A stretch of 64,000 nt of DNA. Source: Alviniconcha marisindica (Eukaryota; Mollusca; Gastropoda; Provannidae). The translations under genes were made by a program, and so were the position numbers. This document shows, in pieces, positions 1-10,510 of the stretch. The notes beneath the pieces were generated by a model. That model was not told the origin of the DNA and searched no databases. It saw only the letters and a list, made by a program, of their open reading frames with translations. Positions within the stretch are counted from its first letter, which is position 1; each line of letters starts with the position of its first letter. Location: the NCBI GenBank assembly GCA_018857735.1, contig JABMCL010000732.1, forward strand, positions 1,717,001 through 1,781,000, written 5' to 3'.

Positions 1-4
1 ATCA

Positions 5-688
5 TGTACTGTAGAAGCTAAGCCGGTTATATTCACAGACTACTTGATATCACTATCAGCGCTGTTGCGACTAAGATAACGCGCCCCAGGCGAAAGTTCG
101 CACCGATTGTTTTAGTACTAGTCTTTGAGTGTGTCTTGCTTCTCTTATAGAGCGTTGTATTGTAATTGTTATGTACCATTTTAACCGTGGGAGCGTGCAC
201 TTTATTCTGATGTAAGTTTTATTGACAGTTATATTTTGTACATTGTGTTAGTTGTGATTTAGTTGTACGAATCTGCTTATAGACAGGTGCAAGCCACGCT
301 TCCCACTCTTGCTGTAAATTAAATAAGTCATGTGTGTACATTTTGTTTATACGGTTTAAAAGGTTGTAACTGTAGCTTTTATTTGATGTATTTCATGTTT
401 TAATTAGTTTAGTTATTGTTGAGGAAACTGTATTTGTGCGGGCCAAGGAAACACAATAGTCAGCCATTTTGTGGTCCAGAGGGCCGATTTCATGGTAGCG
501 ATAGCGTGTGTTCCTTGCGGCCCGCGCAGTTCTCTTATCTATGCGTGCGCGTGAGGATTTTGGGTGAGCTGAGAAAGTTGTCTGCTGCTGTAGAATAAAG
601 CCTGTTTGCCGTCGCTGCCTGCTGTGGTCTCCATTTTGACTGACTCCGCTGCCTGTGTCCTGTCCTTCTACCACTCCACTCCATTACA
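5..688 (+). mobile_element. Possible solo LTR (weak)
   Basis: The segment begins TGTA and ends TACA, the inverted dinucleotide-type termini expected of an LTR. It carries an AATAAA signal at 594-599 followed by a T/G-rich stretch, as in the R region of a retrotransposon LTR. No target-site duplication is visible (flanks atca and tatg differ), no second copy is in the window, and no primer-binding site follows. The open reading frames inside it match nothing I know. This is a suggestion only; it could also be unique intergenic DNA. Confidence 0.2.
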
Positions 689-3220
689 TATGTAATGCCT
701 ATCAAAAAGGAAGTTGCATGCAGTACTCTGGATCTAAGTACATACTACTTTACTACATTATGTGTATTTTTATAGCTGAAGAGAAAGTTTAATGTTGTAC
801 TGTCAAGTCTTATGACTGTCGCAAGCTGATGTTCGACATTTTATGATTCTGCAGTAAAACAAAGCCAACAATCATAAGTTGAATGTAGCACTGGCCACTG
901 TGTTTAAATATATGTTTTTACATTTGTAGGTGTTTAAATATATGTTTTTACATTTGTAGTTGAAGAGAAATGTAGAATCTTCAATAATTATTGCACTGTC
1001 AAGTCACATTTATGACATTGTCATACTTTGCTGTAATGCTGATGTTCGACACTTTGAGTAGTTTTTTTGTGCTATGTCAAGAAAAGAAACAAATTCCTCA
1101 AAACTGACTTTCCAGTGTGTCTGTTACCTACGCTAGAATGTCTGAATGGCAGAATGGATGAAACTTTGTGTTTTTTGTTGTCAGAAAGAAAAGGTAAAAT
1201 ATTTAATTATCTAGTGTTGGATTTCAGGTATTGCGACAAACAGTACATGTCAATATTTTTGTAAGAAGTCAGGCTGCAATAAATTTATTTGAAAATACTT
1301 ATGAGGACATCCTTAATCTGTTTAAAGTGGTTGGGAATAAAAATAATAATTTACCAGCCATACAGTAGCACTTTTGTGTCGCAATCCCTGACATCTGACA
1401 TAATACACTTTTCATCTTTTAAAGCTCGTTTTCTCAAAAACTAATAAAGTCATTATCTTCCACTTAGAAGTGATGATTACCAATATAGTAAACATTCTAA
1501 AAACCTACTTCTTTTTACTTTATTTCATACTTTTTTTCCAACCTACTGTGTCCTCTTTTCATGCACACCTTTTGGCACTTAGTCATATATATATATATAA
1601 CTGTCAACAGTCACTGAGGTCAACTGCATGGGTTGGCAAAGCAGACAAAAAGTTGGGCCTAGCCTCAGACTAATATCACTTAAATGTGAAAAGACTTTTC
1701 TCTCTCTCTCTCACTCTTTTTTTTTTTTTTTAATTTTTAAGGAAGAAGATGGGCCTACACAGTAACTTGAGTAAGTACTATAAAGTACTATTATTAAAGA
1801 CAACTGTAACATGAACTACTATTACTAAAGACAGAGTTTTCTCGTCCTTAATCCAAAACAAAGGACTGAAATGACCAGAAAGAAGAGGTATGGGCTGAGG
1901 ACAGAACAACGTTGAGGCATGAACAGAAAACAAAACATTTGGTTTTTCTACTTCAAGTTCTTGATACACCACTGAAACTTCCAAATGCCTACAACAATCT
2001 TGCGGCATTAGTTTTTTAAACTCGCACATGCAGTAAACCGGAATTATAGTGAAGCCATCCTGTACTCTACGCATATCACCTGACCTAAATGAATGTAACT
2101 TGTACGAAGCTTTTTGTCCTCCGCCCTGTTCAATTTCCACAGGCGCTCGAAACAGCAGCATCTGACACATGGTTTGACACTAGTGACAGTGACACTAACA
2201 CCGGCGTATACAGTATGCTAAATGAGTGCTAAATCTAGAACTCGCCAAGAGAAAAACCGACCTGCACAAAGTAGCCGCTGGATTGACTGGGCCTATGACC
2301 CCAAGTTAAAACGCACAGCATACACCGGCACTGCACATAGTTCAGGAGCTGTGTGAGAGTCGAGGTGGCCGTCCTGGGCTGTCCGTCCTAACGAGCCTTC
2401 TGGTTTCCGTGGACGTAAAGCAATATTGAACCATGCTTCGGCATTGGTCTCAGCTTGTCCCTAATATGTCAACCGACATCCGAGGACATTTAGCAACACT
2501 ACCTACCTACTGCACAAACACAATGGGAGTCGCCGGTCACGATACCACCCCGCGCCGCAGTCAGTCGGTGGAAGACCGCTGGGTTTGGTAAAGCCTGAGC
2601 ATTCTCCTCCGGCTTTCTCAGTTTCTGTGCACACGAACATGGGTTGTGACAACTGACACGGCCTGCGGTGTTCAGCCTGGCAAGCCGGCTGACGAAGTTT
2701 CCTTTGGACATCTCCATTCGAAGAGGAAAGTCCGAGTTGCATTGAAGATTGAAAACCGACGAATCTCTGTTCTCGTCCTCAGAGGCACTTCCGGAAGGAC
2801 TGACTCTATTCATAAAAACTGCACACGTACCGCAAGTAACGGGTAGGAATCGCTTCTGCGGCTTTTTTCTCTTCTTTTTTTTTTTTTTTTGTGGGGGGGA
2901 GGGGGGGAGTGAGGGGGGATTAAACAGGCAGCGAATACAATAATTATTAACCACTAAGGATACTGTTTGGCTGTTGCCAACCGGGACTGAAAATGTGGTT
3001 ATCTACATAAAACTCAGCCGACATTTACACTTACACTGAACATTCAGCATACAAATAACAACTCAAATAGCCACAGAGAAAAGATCGAATAGCAATTAAA
3101 CCCCTGTGTACGATCTTTCGGATGACAAAACATGATGATATTGTTCTTAGGTGGTCCTGGCTCCATGTCGTCAAACGTTCCGGCGATATTGGTACAGATA
3201 AGTCACGAGTCGTGGGAGAA
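689..3220. other. Intergenic stretch, no recognisable gene
   Basis: A+T-rich DNA without a gene I can support. It contains an almost perfect 30-bp tandem duplication (901-930 and 931-960). A looser repeat of the sequence around it pairs 775-855 with 957-1060. It also holds a C/T-rich and T-rich tract (about 1695-1730) and, at about 2385-2425, a short plus-strand 3' fragment of the SINE-A family described below. A 130-codon minus-strand frame at 1778-2170 is open but unrecognised. Confidence 0.6.
901..960. repeat. 30-bp tandem duplication
   Basis: Two consecutive 30-bp copies (901-930, 931-960) are identical except for the last base. The near identity indicates a recent duplication. Confidence 0.9.
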
Positions 3221-3224
3221 GGCC

Positions 3225-4360
3225 TTTAAAGGCTTCCTCTGCTTCGTTTCAGTGTGGAGGGAAATAAAGGCTTCCTTCCGGCCGGTTTGTCATGTCGTGG
3301 GGAAAAGGTAGGCCTAAAGGCCACTTCGTTTGACAAGTCGTGCCAGGGGGGAAGGTAAAGGCTCCTTCCTTTCACATGTCGTGTCAGGGGGGAGGTAAAG
3401 GCTCCTTCGTTTGTCATGTCGTGTCAGGAGGAAGGTAAAGGCTCCTTCGTTTGTCAAGGGGAAGGTAAAGGCTACTTCGTTTGTCATGTCGTGTCAGGGG
3501 GAATGTAAAGGCTCCTTCGTCTGACATGTTGTGTCAGGGGGAAGGTTAAGGCTCCTTCGTTTGACATGGCACGTGCCAGGGGGAAGGTAAAGGCTCCTTC
3601 GTTTGTCATGTCGTGTCAGGGGGAAGGTTAAGGCTCCTTCGTTTGACATGTCACATGCCAGGGGGAAGGCCGGTAAAGGCTCCTTCGTTTGACATGTCAG
3701 TCGTGTCAGGGGGAAGGTAAAGGCTCCTTCGTTTGTCATGTCGTCTTAGGGGGAAGGTAAAGGCTCCTTCGTTTGTCATGTCGTCTTAGGGGGGAAGGTA
3801 AAGGCTCCTTCGTTTGTCATGTCGTGTCAGGAGGAAGGTAAGGGCTCCGTTCACTCGTTTGTCATGTCGTGTCAGGGGGTGGTAAGGGATCCTTCACTCG
3901 TTTGTCATATCGTGTCAGGGGGAAGGTAAACTGAGGCTCCTTCGTTTGTCATGTCGTGTCAGGGGGAAGGTAAAGGCTCCTTCGTTTGTCATGTCGTGTC
4001 AGGAGGAAGGTAAGGGCTCCGTTCACTCGTTTGTCATGTCGTGTCAGGGGGGTGGTAAGGGGTCCTTCACTCGTTTGTCATGTCGTGTCAGGAGGAAGGT
4101 AAACTGAGGCTCCTTCGTTTGTCATGTCGTGTCAGGGGGAAGGTAAAGGCTCCTTCGTTTGTCATGTCGTGTCAGGAGGAAGGTAAGGGCTCCGTTCACT
4201 CGTTTGTCATGTCGTGTCAGGGGGGTGGTAAGGGGTCCTTCACTCGTTTGTCATGTCGTGTCAGGGGGAAGGTAAAGGCTTCTTCGTTTGTCATGTCGTG
4301 CCAGGGGGAAGGTAAAGGCTCCTCCGTTTGTCATGTCGTGGGGAAAGGTAAAGGCGGCTT
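3225..4360. repeat. Minisatellite array, unit about 40 bp
   Basis: More than 25 tandem copies of a unit of about 39-45 bp built around 'ggtaaaggctccttcg' and 'tttgtcatgtcgtgtcag'. Units vary by small insertions (for example the 'actcg' insert near 3850, 4025 and 4195), and some blocks of several units are themselves repeated (3890-4080 against 4080-4260), so there is higher-order structure. Several units have no stop codon in one or more frames, which creates spurious reading frames on both strands. Confidence 0.93.
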
Positions 4361-5047
4361 CCCGCACTAGTTCTCTGATTAGATTTTGTTTAACTTGCCG
4401 AGTCATCTCCGCAGTGGCGCCGGGAACCGAGATCCCAGGAGGTAGGGGAGGAACGGCCGAGAGGGACTCAGTCGAACTTGACTCACATGGCCCGTCTTGG
4501 CGGCACCAATGATCAGAACGAGTTCTTAAGATGGGCAGTAACACCCGTCAGCTGATGGAGAATCATTTTAATGTTTCGTGATTAATCCTCAGGGGGAATG
4601 TCGCAACTTTGTGCCGTCCGGCACTGATAAACCCAACCTTTGAAGCCGAGAAACTAAGCCGCCGCGGGCCAGAGCCGCCGGGACCCCGCCGGGACCCCGC
4701 CGTGCCGACTCAGTGACTGACTCAGAGAGGCGTCACTGAGCGTCACTGACTCAGTGGTTAGTCGTCCCAGCCTAGAACCAACCCGCTAACACCTAACCCA
4801 ATTCACAATGAAAGGCCGTCTGCACTGGCTGGCTACCCACGGAAGTACGTGACATTCATACAAAACTTCAACTCTTCAAACGCGGCATTAGTCTGGCACA
4901 TCCCCTCAGTATCTGTCCGGTTTCCTACAGTCATATTCTCCAACAAGACAATTACGATCCGCGTCCGACACCCAAACCTTAGTGTCACGTCGTGTCCGTA
5001 CTACAGACACACATTTCAAGTGGTGAAATAGCGTGTTTTTGTTTATT

Positions 5048-5050
<3 letters not shown>
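4361..5050. other. G+C-richer intergenic stretch
   Basis: No gene recognised. The sequence is richer in CpG than its surroundings between about 4400 and 4760 and contains short direct repeats ('gccgggaccccgcc' at about 4676-4700 and several 'actgactcag' copies at 4708-4755). A segment at 4414-4430 resembles a retrotransposon primer-binding site but no LTR pair flanks it. It could be an unmethylated regulatory region. Confidence 0.4.

Positions 5051-5051
<1 letters not shown>

Positions 5052-5130
<79 letters not shown>
5052..5130. repeat. (GT)n microsatellite
   Basis: About 79 bp of essentially pure GT dinucleotide repeat. Confidence 0.97.
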
Positions 5131-5132
<2 letters not shown>

Positions 5133-5249
5133 ACGCTGGCCCATTTGTTTTCCACAGTTTGCCTCAGTCAAACACTGGCCACTCTGACTGATTCTTCCTC
5201 TTATTTCAAGGCCGCCCCGCTCAAGACTCCGCACCTGTTCTAATGTCTT

Positions 5250-5430
5250 TTTAGTAAGTAAGTAAACATGGTGCTTAACGTCCACAGAAACCGTACGGCT
5301 TATTAGGGACGGGGAGAAGGGCCGGGGGAGGGGGGGGGGGGGTATGGAGGTGGGGGGAGAATGTCTTTTTCACCGCATCGTGCCTTATATGTGCCCATCC
5401 AGGGCCGAGTCTGAGGGGATGGGGGTCATG
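5250..5430 (-). mobile_element. SINE-A fragment (3' part)
   Basis: Reverse-strand 3' end of the family described at 56026-56337. It has the tetranucleotide tail (GTAAGTAAGTAAAC read on plus), then the conserved 'cgtccacagaaacc' and 'ttattaggga' blocks. The body is interrupted by G and C homopolymer tracts (5330-5345, 5431-5470). Confidence 0.7.
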
Positions 5431-5929
5431 AACCCCCCCCCCCCTCTCCCCCCCCCCCCCCCCCCCCCCCAACGTATAAAGTAACAAACGAAGTTTGCAA
5501 GCCTAGGGGTGGTTGCATGGCTTCTCCCTATACGTGTCACTGTGGGTGGGTGTGGGCTTGTGAGTGATTAAATTGGAAGTGATACTCTCATAGTTGTAGC
5601 CGGATTAAGTTTTTCACTGTTTATTACAGAGAACGAGGCGATGATGTACGTTTAGGCTACAGGGGTGCGTTAACAATCTTAAACAAAAAGCCGCAAAACT
5701 GAAAACTTCATCTAATAGGCCACCTATAATATGTATCGCACAAAATAATGCTAGAATTCCGAATTCTGCCTAAAATCGAGCACATTACAGTCACTCATCC
5801 ATTTGGTGACCACGCTCGATGATCGTGCTTATCACAGTGATTGGCTTTTGAGAGCGAGGACTCTTGCTCTGTGCCACTGCGGATTCTCCCGACAAAACCA
5901 AGATTTCTCTAGCTCTGCCAGTGAACGTA
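5431..5929. other. Intergenic, C-tract then unique sequence
   Basis: A long C tract (about 5431-5470, with a few other bases) followed by unique A+T-rich sequence. I see no gene or RNA. Confidence 0.4.
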
Positions 5930-5988
5930 AACATGATGGTTAACGTCCACAGAAACCAAAAGACTTATTAGACGAGACAGGGAAAGGT

Positions 5989-6019
<31 letters not shown>

Positions 6020-6290
6020 GGGGGGGGGGGCGGGGGGTATGGAGATGGGGGAAGAGGGAGATTATATACCCATCTCTACACTGTCACTACTAGAATGTCT
6101 CCCGCATTAATGTGGGCAGCGATGAGAGCCATGCATTTTATTGTTTCATTAATTGTGAGGGACAAAGTCACGAGACAGTGTCTACAGACCACAACGTTTG
6201 AAGAGAAAGGAGAGCCGAAGCGGATTCGAATCGAGGTCCCTCTCAGCTTACTAGCCTAACGTCTTACCGCTAAGGCCAAACCGGCTCATG
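5930..6290 (-). mobile_element. SINE-A, near full length
   Basis: Reverse-strand copy of the tRNA-derived family. The tRNA-like head is at the right end (6255-6290, read 'ccggtttggccttagcggta' on minus) and the 3' end with 'gttaacgtccacagaaacc' is at the left. A (GT)n and G-homopolymer expansion (5987-6042) sits inside the body. The expansion lies where other copies have a short purine-rich stretch. Confidence 0.8.
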
Positions 6291-6329
6291 CTCTGCCAGT
6301 CTTGTCAAACGTATTTCTAACTTTTCAGT

Positions 6330-6625
6330 GAAAAATCAACACACAAGGGAGTTAATCAGCGCTCGAAAGACGTCACATATTCTTGCTCTCACCTTGCATG
6401 CGCGTAAATACAAGGTACATAAACTCCAGCAGAAATACATCCAGAGATGTACCTCTGATGGAGTTTATGCACCTTGTATTTACATGCATGCCAGATGATA
6501 GTTACCGTAGGCGACTCAGGTCTTTGTTGTTGTATTTGCGTTATGTATTTCAAGCGCTAATTAACTCCCTTGTGTGTTGATTCTGCACGAGCGCTCTGGA
6601 CCTCGTTCTGTTTCAGATTTGTTTC
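6330..6625. mobile_element. Fold-back (MITE-like) element, type 1
   Basis: The two halves are long inverted repeats. The left arm (about 6335-6435) contains 'aatcaacacacaagggagtt' and 'aatacaaggtacataaactc'. The right arm (about 6445-6590) contains their reverse complements in opposite order. Such a transcript or single strand would fold into one long hairpin. No reading frame for a transposase is present, as expected of a non-autonomous element. Related copies lie at 28885-29015, 50780-51220 and 58015-58385. Confidence 0.8.
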
Positions 6626-6702
6626 AGTGAGAAAGACAGAAGCATGGTATGCAGTTATCACAATTGTCTCCCAAGTAACTTGATATCAGTTCATGTTTTT
6701 TT

Positions 6703-6703
<1 letters not shown>

Positions 6704-6782
<79 letters not shown>

Positions 6783-6819
6783 AGTACGCGCGCGTGTGTA
6801 TGGGTGTGTGTGTGTGTGT

Positions 6820-6858
<39 letters not shown>

Positions 6859-6895
6859 TCTTCTTTCTTTTTTTTTTTTTTTTTTTTTTTCTTTC
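6704..6895. repeat. Compound microsatellite (TC)n-(GT)n-T(n)
   Basis: Pure TC repeat from about 6704 to 6779, then a GT-rich repeat from about 6794 to 6853 with a few interruptions, then a T-rich tract to about 6890. All reading frames here are artefacts of the repeat. Confidence 0.96.
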
Positions 6896-7337
6896 GCATG
6901 AATTACATTTTTCACATAACTAAAAATCATCATCTTGAACTTTGACCCATTCAACACCACACAAACACCTGATCTGAAGGAAATGTGAATCAATGCATTT
7001 TGACTTTGAACACGATCAAGCCTAAGCTTATAATTATACTCAAACAGCAACTGCCATTTACATCGCCAATTTGACACCGACTTTGCACTGCATTTTTGTC
7101 TGAACAAGGATTGTGAGAAATGCATGGATATATAATATGTGAAAGACTTTTCACCCATCATCAGTTTCACGCCATCTTCTAAACGACTCTTCGTAGCTTG
7201 CTGGCTTGACTGAAAGTCAGCAATCCCGTCATGTTTCTACCACTTAGGCGAAGGTTGGTTCTCAGCTAAAGCAGTCTGAAACCAGAACGATATTTGCAAG
7301 CTGACCTGGTTAACTTGGAAACATCATCATCATTCAT

Positions 7338-7683
7338 CTTCTTTCAGTACTTCTTTGCCCCTTGTGGGAAATTCAGGTCGCCTTGCCTGGGTAAGGCACA
7401 GCAGCCGCAAAAGAGCAGCGCTACCCATTCCTGTCAGCGGGTGTGGTGTTTTTGTGTGTCCAAATAATGGTATGGCTGCCAGTGTTTGGAATTGTAACGT
7501 GAGCACAGATGCTGATGCATGCGATTGCAGACGGGGGCTGTACGGACACTGTAAGAGTCTGCACTGGAAGTTGAGTGTCAGAGGAAAATCCCTTGCTGCA
7601 CCGAGGATTCGAACCTGCATCAGTTTTGCGTCTGACTTTTCAGTCGGATGCCCCACCGACTGAGCTGTTCCTGCCCCTGTCAT
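7338..7683 (-). mobile_element. tRNA-derived SINE, family B-like
   Basis: Read on the minus strand, the right end gives a tRNA-like head with an A-box-like 'aacagctcagtcggtgggg' and a B box 'ggttcgaatcc' about 40 bases later. A roughly 270-bp body follows, then a short (ATG)n-type tail at 7322-7335 ('catcatcatcat' on plus). No complete tRNA cloverleaf is present. It is more diverged from the copies at 19590, 39645 and 42370 than they are from each other. Confidence 0.75.
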
Positions 7684-7945
7684 CAACAAAGCTCCCTGTT
7701 GATCTTCCTAAACATTACAGCTCCCTCTGTTGAGAACTTGGAGCTATTACGAGTTCCCTTGCCTGGAGCGGGTCAGAATATGGCCTTGCATGCTTCAACT
7801 GCTGTTAAAGATTCTTCCCGACTAATTTCTACCTTCTGGTCCCACTTCACCCCCCCTCTACCCCCGCCGCTTCAGCAATGAAGCGTGCTGGGTGTGGCCA
7901 ATGACATTATAATTATAGCCATACGATCTTTGGTGTGGCTAAACG

Positions 7946-8245
7946 TGAGCCGGTTTGGCCAAGCGGTAAGGCGTTAGGCTGGTAAACAGAAGGATCTCGG
8001 TTCGATACTGCTTCAGCTCTCCTTTTTGTTCAGAAGGGTTGTGGTTTGTGGACACTGTCTTGTGACTTTGTCCCTCACAATTAATGAAGCATTAAAATGG
8101 CCCTCATCGCTGCCCATCTTATTAATGCAGGAGTCATTCTGGTAGTGACAGTGTAGCGATAGGTAATCGCCCTCTTTTCCCCCTTCCTTAATAAGCCTTA
8201 TGGTTTCTGTGGACGTAAAGCAACACGTTTACTACATTTACTTTG
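7946..8245 (+). mobile_element. SINE-A, full length
   Basis: Begins 'gagccggtttggccaagcgg' (A-box region), has a B-box-like 'ggttcgatactg' at about 8000, and a body containing 'tgacagtgtagcgataggta'. It ends in 'tttctgtggacgtaaagcaa' followed by a degenerate TTAC tail. Very similar to the copy at 56026-56337. Confidence 0.85.
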
Positions 8246-8399
8246 GGTGGCTAACGCAGATTCCACCGTGAGCCTGCGAAATAAAATGGGTTAATTACCC
8301 TGCTTGTCGTCACAGGTGATTGGTGCAGGTTCGTGTTGAGTGGCCACGGATTCACAAGGCCCCAAAACATGCTTGTTTTGCAAGTGGTGAAGGATGTTT

Positions 8400-8845
8400 A
8401 TGAGCGAATATATATATATATATATATGGTATTATACGTTTGATCATTTCGACTGTTGTGTGATTCCTTGCGCTGTGTTTGTGCTTAGTGTTAAGGCTGA
8501 GCTTATTGACCTGACTTGTGTGTGGTTTTAGACATGATAAGTTTCTTGAAGGCGAATATATGCATAATATATATATATATATATGTTTTTATATGTTTGA
8601 TCATTTCGACTGTTGTGGGATTCCAAAAACAAGTGCTGTGTTTGTGCTTAGTGTTATGGCTGAGCTTACTGACCTGACTTGTGAGTGGTTTTAGACATGA
8701 TAAGTTTCTTGAAGGCGAATATATGCATTAAATATATGTTTGATCATTTCGACTGTTGTGTGATTCCCTGCGCCGTGTTTGTGCTTAGTGTTAAGACTGT
8801 GTTTATTGACCTGACTTGTGTGTGGTTTTAGATGGGAGAAGTTTC
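8400..8845. repeat. Tandem repeat, about 140-165 bp units (3 copies)
   Basis: Three consecutive copies share 'tttgatcatttcgactgttg', then 'gtgtttgtgcttagtgtta' and 'ggttttaga'. The first two are separated by (TA)n tracts at 8408-8426 and 8568-8584, whose length differences explain the uneven period. Confidence 0.85.
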
Positions 8846-9840
8846 TTTAAGGTGTATTGACCCCCCACCCCCCTCCCCAGTCTTGACTTTGTATTGTACA
8901 ATCATGTGTGGCGTTACTGAGTTGTATTTCATTGTTTTTGCACATTTAAGGCCAAAAACAAAAACACACCAAAAACACAACTGGATACTGTTTTCTTCCA
9001 AAGCAGCCATTCACATCAAACATCTGGGTTTTTTCAGTTTTTGTTTTTGTTTTAAACATTTATTTTTGTCTGGCAGTTTTTGTGGACCTGCAAGCTGTAC
9101 AGAAATTTAACTGGACACATGACACCTCACATGACACTTGGAACTGTACAAAAGAAAAGAAAAAACAACAACCACCATTAGTGACTTCGTTGAATGAAGC
9201 ATCTTACATTCAGTGGATGACCGTGATAGATGGTGCCGATTCACATTGGTCACAAAAACAATGTAAACTAAAACCAAGTTTTTAAAAAGTGTACACCAAA
9301 AAATTCTAAAAAATCCCAGAAAAAACAACAACTAGTGAATAAAAAATGAGCAAAGTAAGTAATAAAAAAAAAACCCAAAAAACGTATATGTCCCTCCATC
9401 CCCCAAAAATATATGGTGTTGGTATTCAGGCCTGGTATTAGTGCAAATTTCCAAATTTTAAGACCAGACCTGCACTCTTCTCCAGTGCTAGTTGTCTATC
9501 TCTAAGTGACGGCCAATGTTACTTAAAGGACTCAATCAAATGTTCTCACACTCGCAACATTGGCACGATTCAGACCACGCCCAAAGATAAGCTAACTGAC
9601 ATGTTTCACTGTGTTCACGTAAAACAGTTTTAAAAATTGTACTTTGGTCCGTTTCCTGCCTGTCAGAAAGCATTCATATCTTGACCATCTCTGTGTTTTG
9701 ATCCTTGAGAAACTATTCTTAAAATGCATTTTGTTCAGGAAAGCCAAGTTTTCTCTAACAAATAGAAGAGATCAAAATTAAAAAGGATTTTAAGACACCC
9801 TGTTCATTTGAATCTGAAACTGAATGACTGCTAGCATTTT
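8846..9840. other. Intergenic, no feature seen
   Basis: A+T-rich sequence with A-rich tracts near 9355-9385. I see no supported gene, RNA or repeat family member here. Confidence 0.5.
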
Positions 9841-9844
9841 AAAA

Positions 9845-10150
9845 CAAGATCTGAACACATAAAAGGTTCAAAAGAACACTTGGACAAAACACAACATGCA
9901 AATTTTCGGGATAATCCCCTTTAGCAGGCTACAAAATGACACTAGAACAACAGCTCTGGACACAAAAACAAAACAACTCCACCAAAAGCAGGTAAGTGTC
10001 TCAGTTCTGCATCTCATTTTTCACCATTTAACTGTTAAGTGAAGTAAGTGTCATTTAGTAGTTTGGTAAAGGGGATTACCCTGAAAATTCATACATTGTG
10101 TTTTTGTCCTAATAACTAGCGTTCTTCTGAACCTTTTATGTGTTCGGATC
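9845..10150. mobile_element. Fold-back (MITE-like) element, type 2
   Basis: The left arm (about 9845-9930) contains 'gaacacataaaaggttc' and 'gggataatcccctttagc'. The right arm (about 10065-10150) contains the reverse complements 'ggtaaaggggattaccctga' and 'gaaccttttatgtgttcgga'. Part of the same sequence recurs at 47645-47750 and, as a compact hairpin, at 52475-52610. Confidence 0.75.
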
Positions 10151-10244
10151 TCTCTCTCAGCAGACAAATGAACTGCTGTCAGTTTTGCCACCACATTGAA
10201 CCAAATGGCACGGCAACCAGCACGCCCTCATATTTCTCACAACA

Positions 10245-10510
10245 TGAAAGAAATTCAGTCTGTACCAATGGCAACATCTAATGCTGATGAGATGGGGTGA
10301 AAGTTATACAGAAAAACGATGAGATTTGACTAAAGCTGAATGATCCTCTTTACGGTCTGAGCTATCGAGAAGTTCCAGATACACATGAATACAAGTTTGT
10401 ACAAACACACATCAGGGGTGCATTTTACCATCGCTGCAAAGAATGATACACACAACACAGATCACTTCACAGAACATCTGCAGCACATGTACGTCTTTCA
10501 TTCCATCTTC
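10245..10510. repeat. Dispersed repeat, copy 1
   Basis: Aligns by eye along its length with 19938-20210: shared blocks include 'aatgctgatgagatg', 'cagggtgcattccaccat' (slightly changed here) and 'cttcacagaacatctgca'. The pair is diverged and has no obvious coding content or terminal repeats. It may be a fragment of an unrecognised transposon. Confidence 0.6.

Noticed and set aside
1778..2170. 130-codon minus-strand frame
   Set aside because: I recognise no domain. Its composition is unremarkable, there are no supporting splice sites, and such a length can occur by chance. Left unannotated, though RNA data could revive it.
2499..2954. 151-codon minus-strand frame
   Set aside because: Its start is poly-Pro and poly-Lys from a T/G homopolymer stretch; the rest matches nothing known to me.
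4414..4430. Primer-binding-site-like 'tggcgccgggaacc'
   Set aside because: No LTR pair, polypurine tract or gag/pol coding sequence is nearby.
4251..4544. Minus-strand frame including 'MTRQVKQNLIRELVREA'
   Set aside because: The short helical-looking start runs straight into the minisatellite with no splice donor; insufficient to propose a gene.
6624..7170. Frames of 76-159 codons across the compound microsatellite
   Set aside because: Dinucleotide repeats are open in most frames; the translations are Thr-His, Arg-Glu, Ser-Leu and Val-Cys runs.
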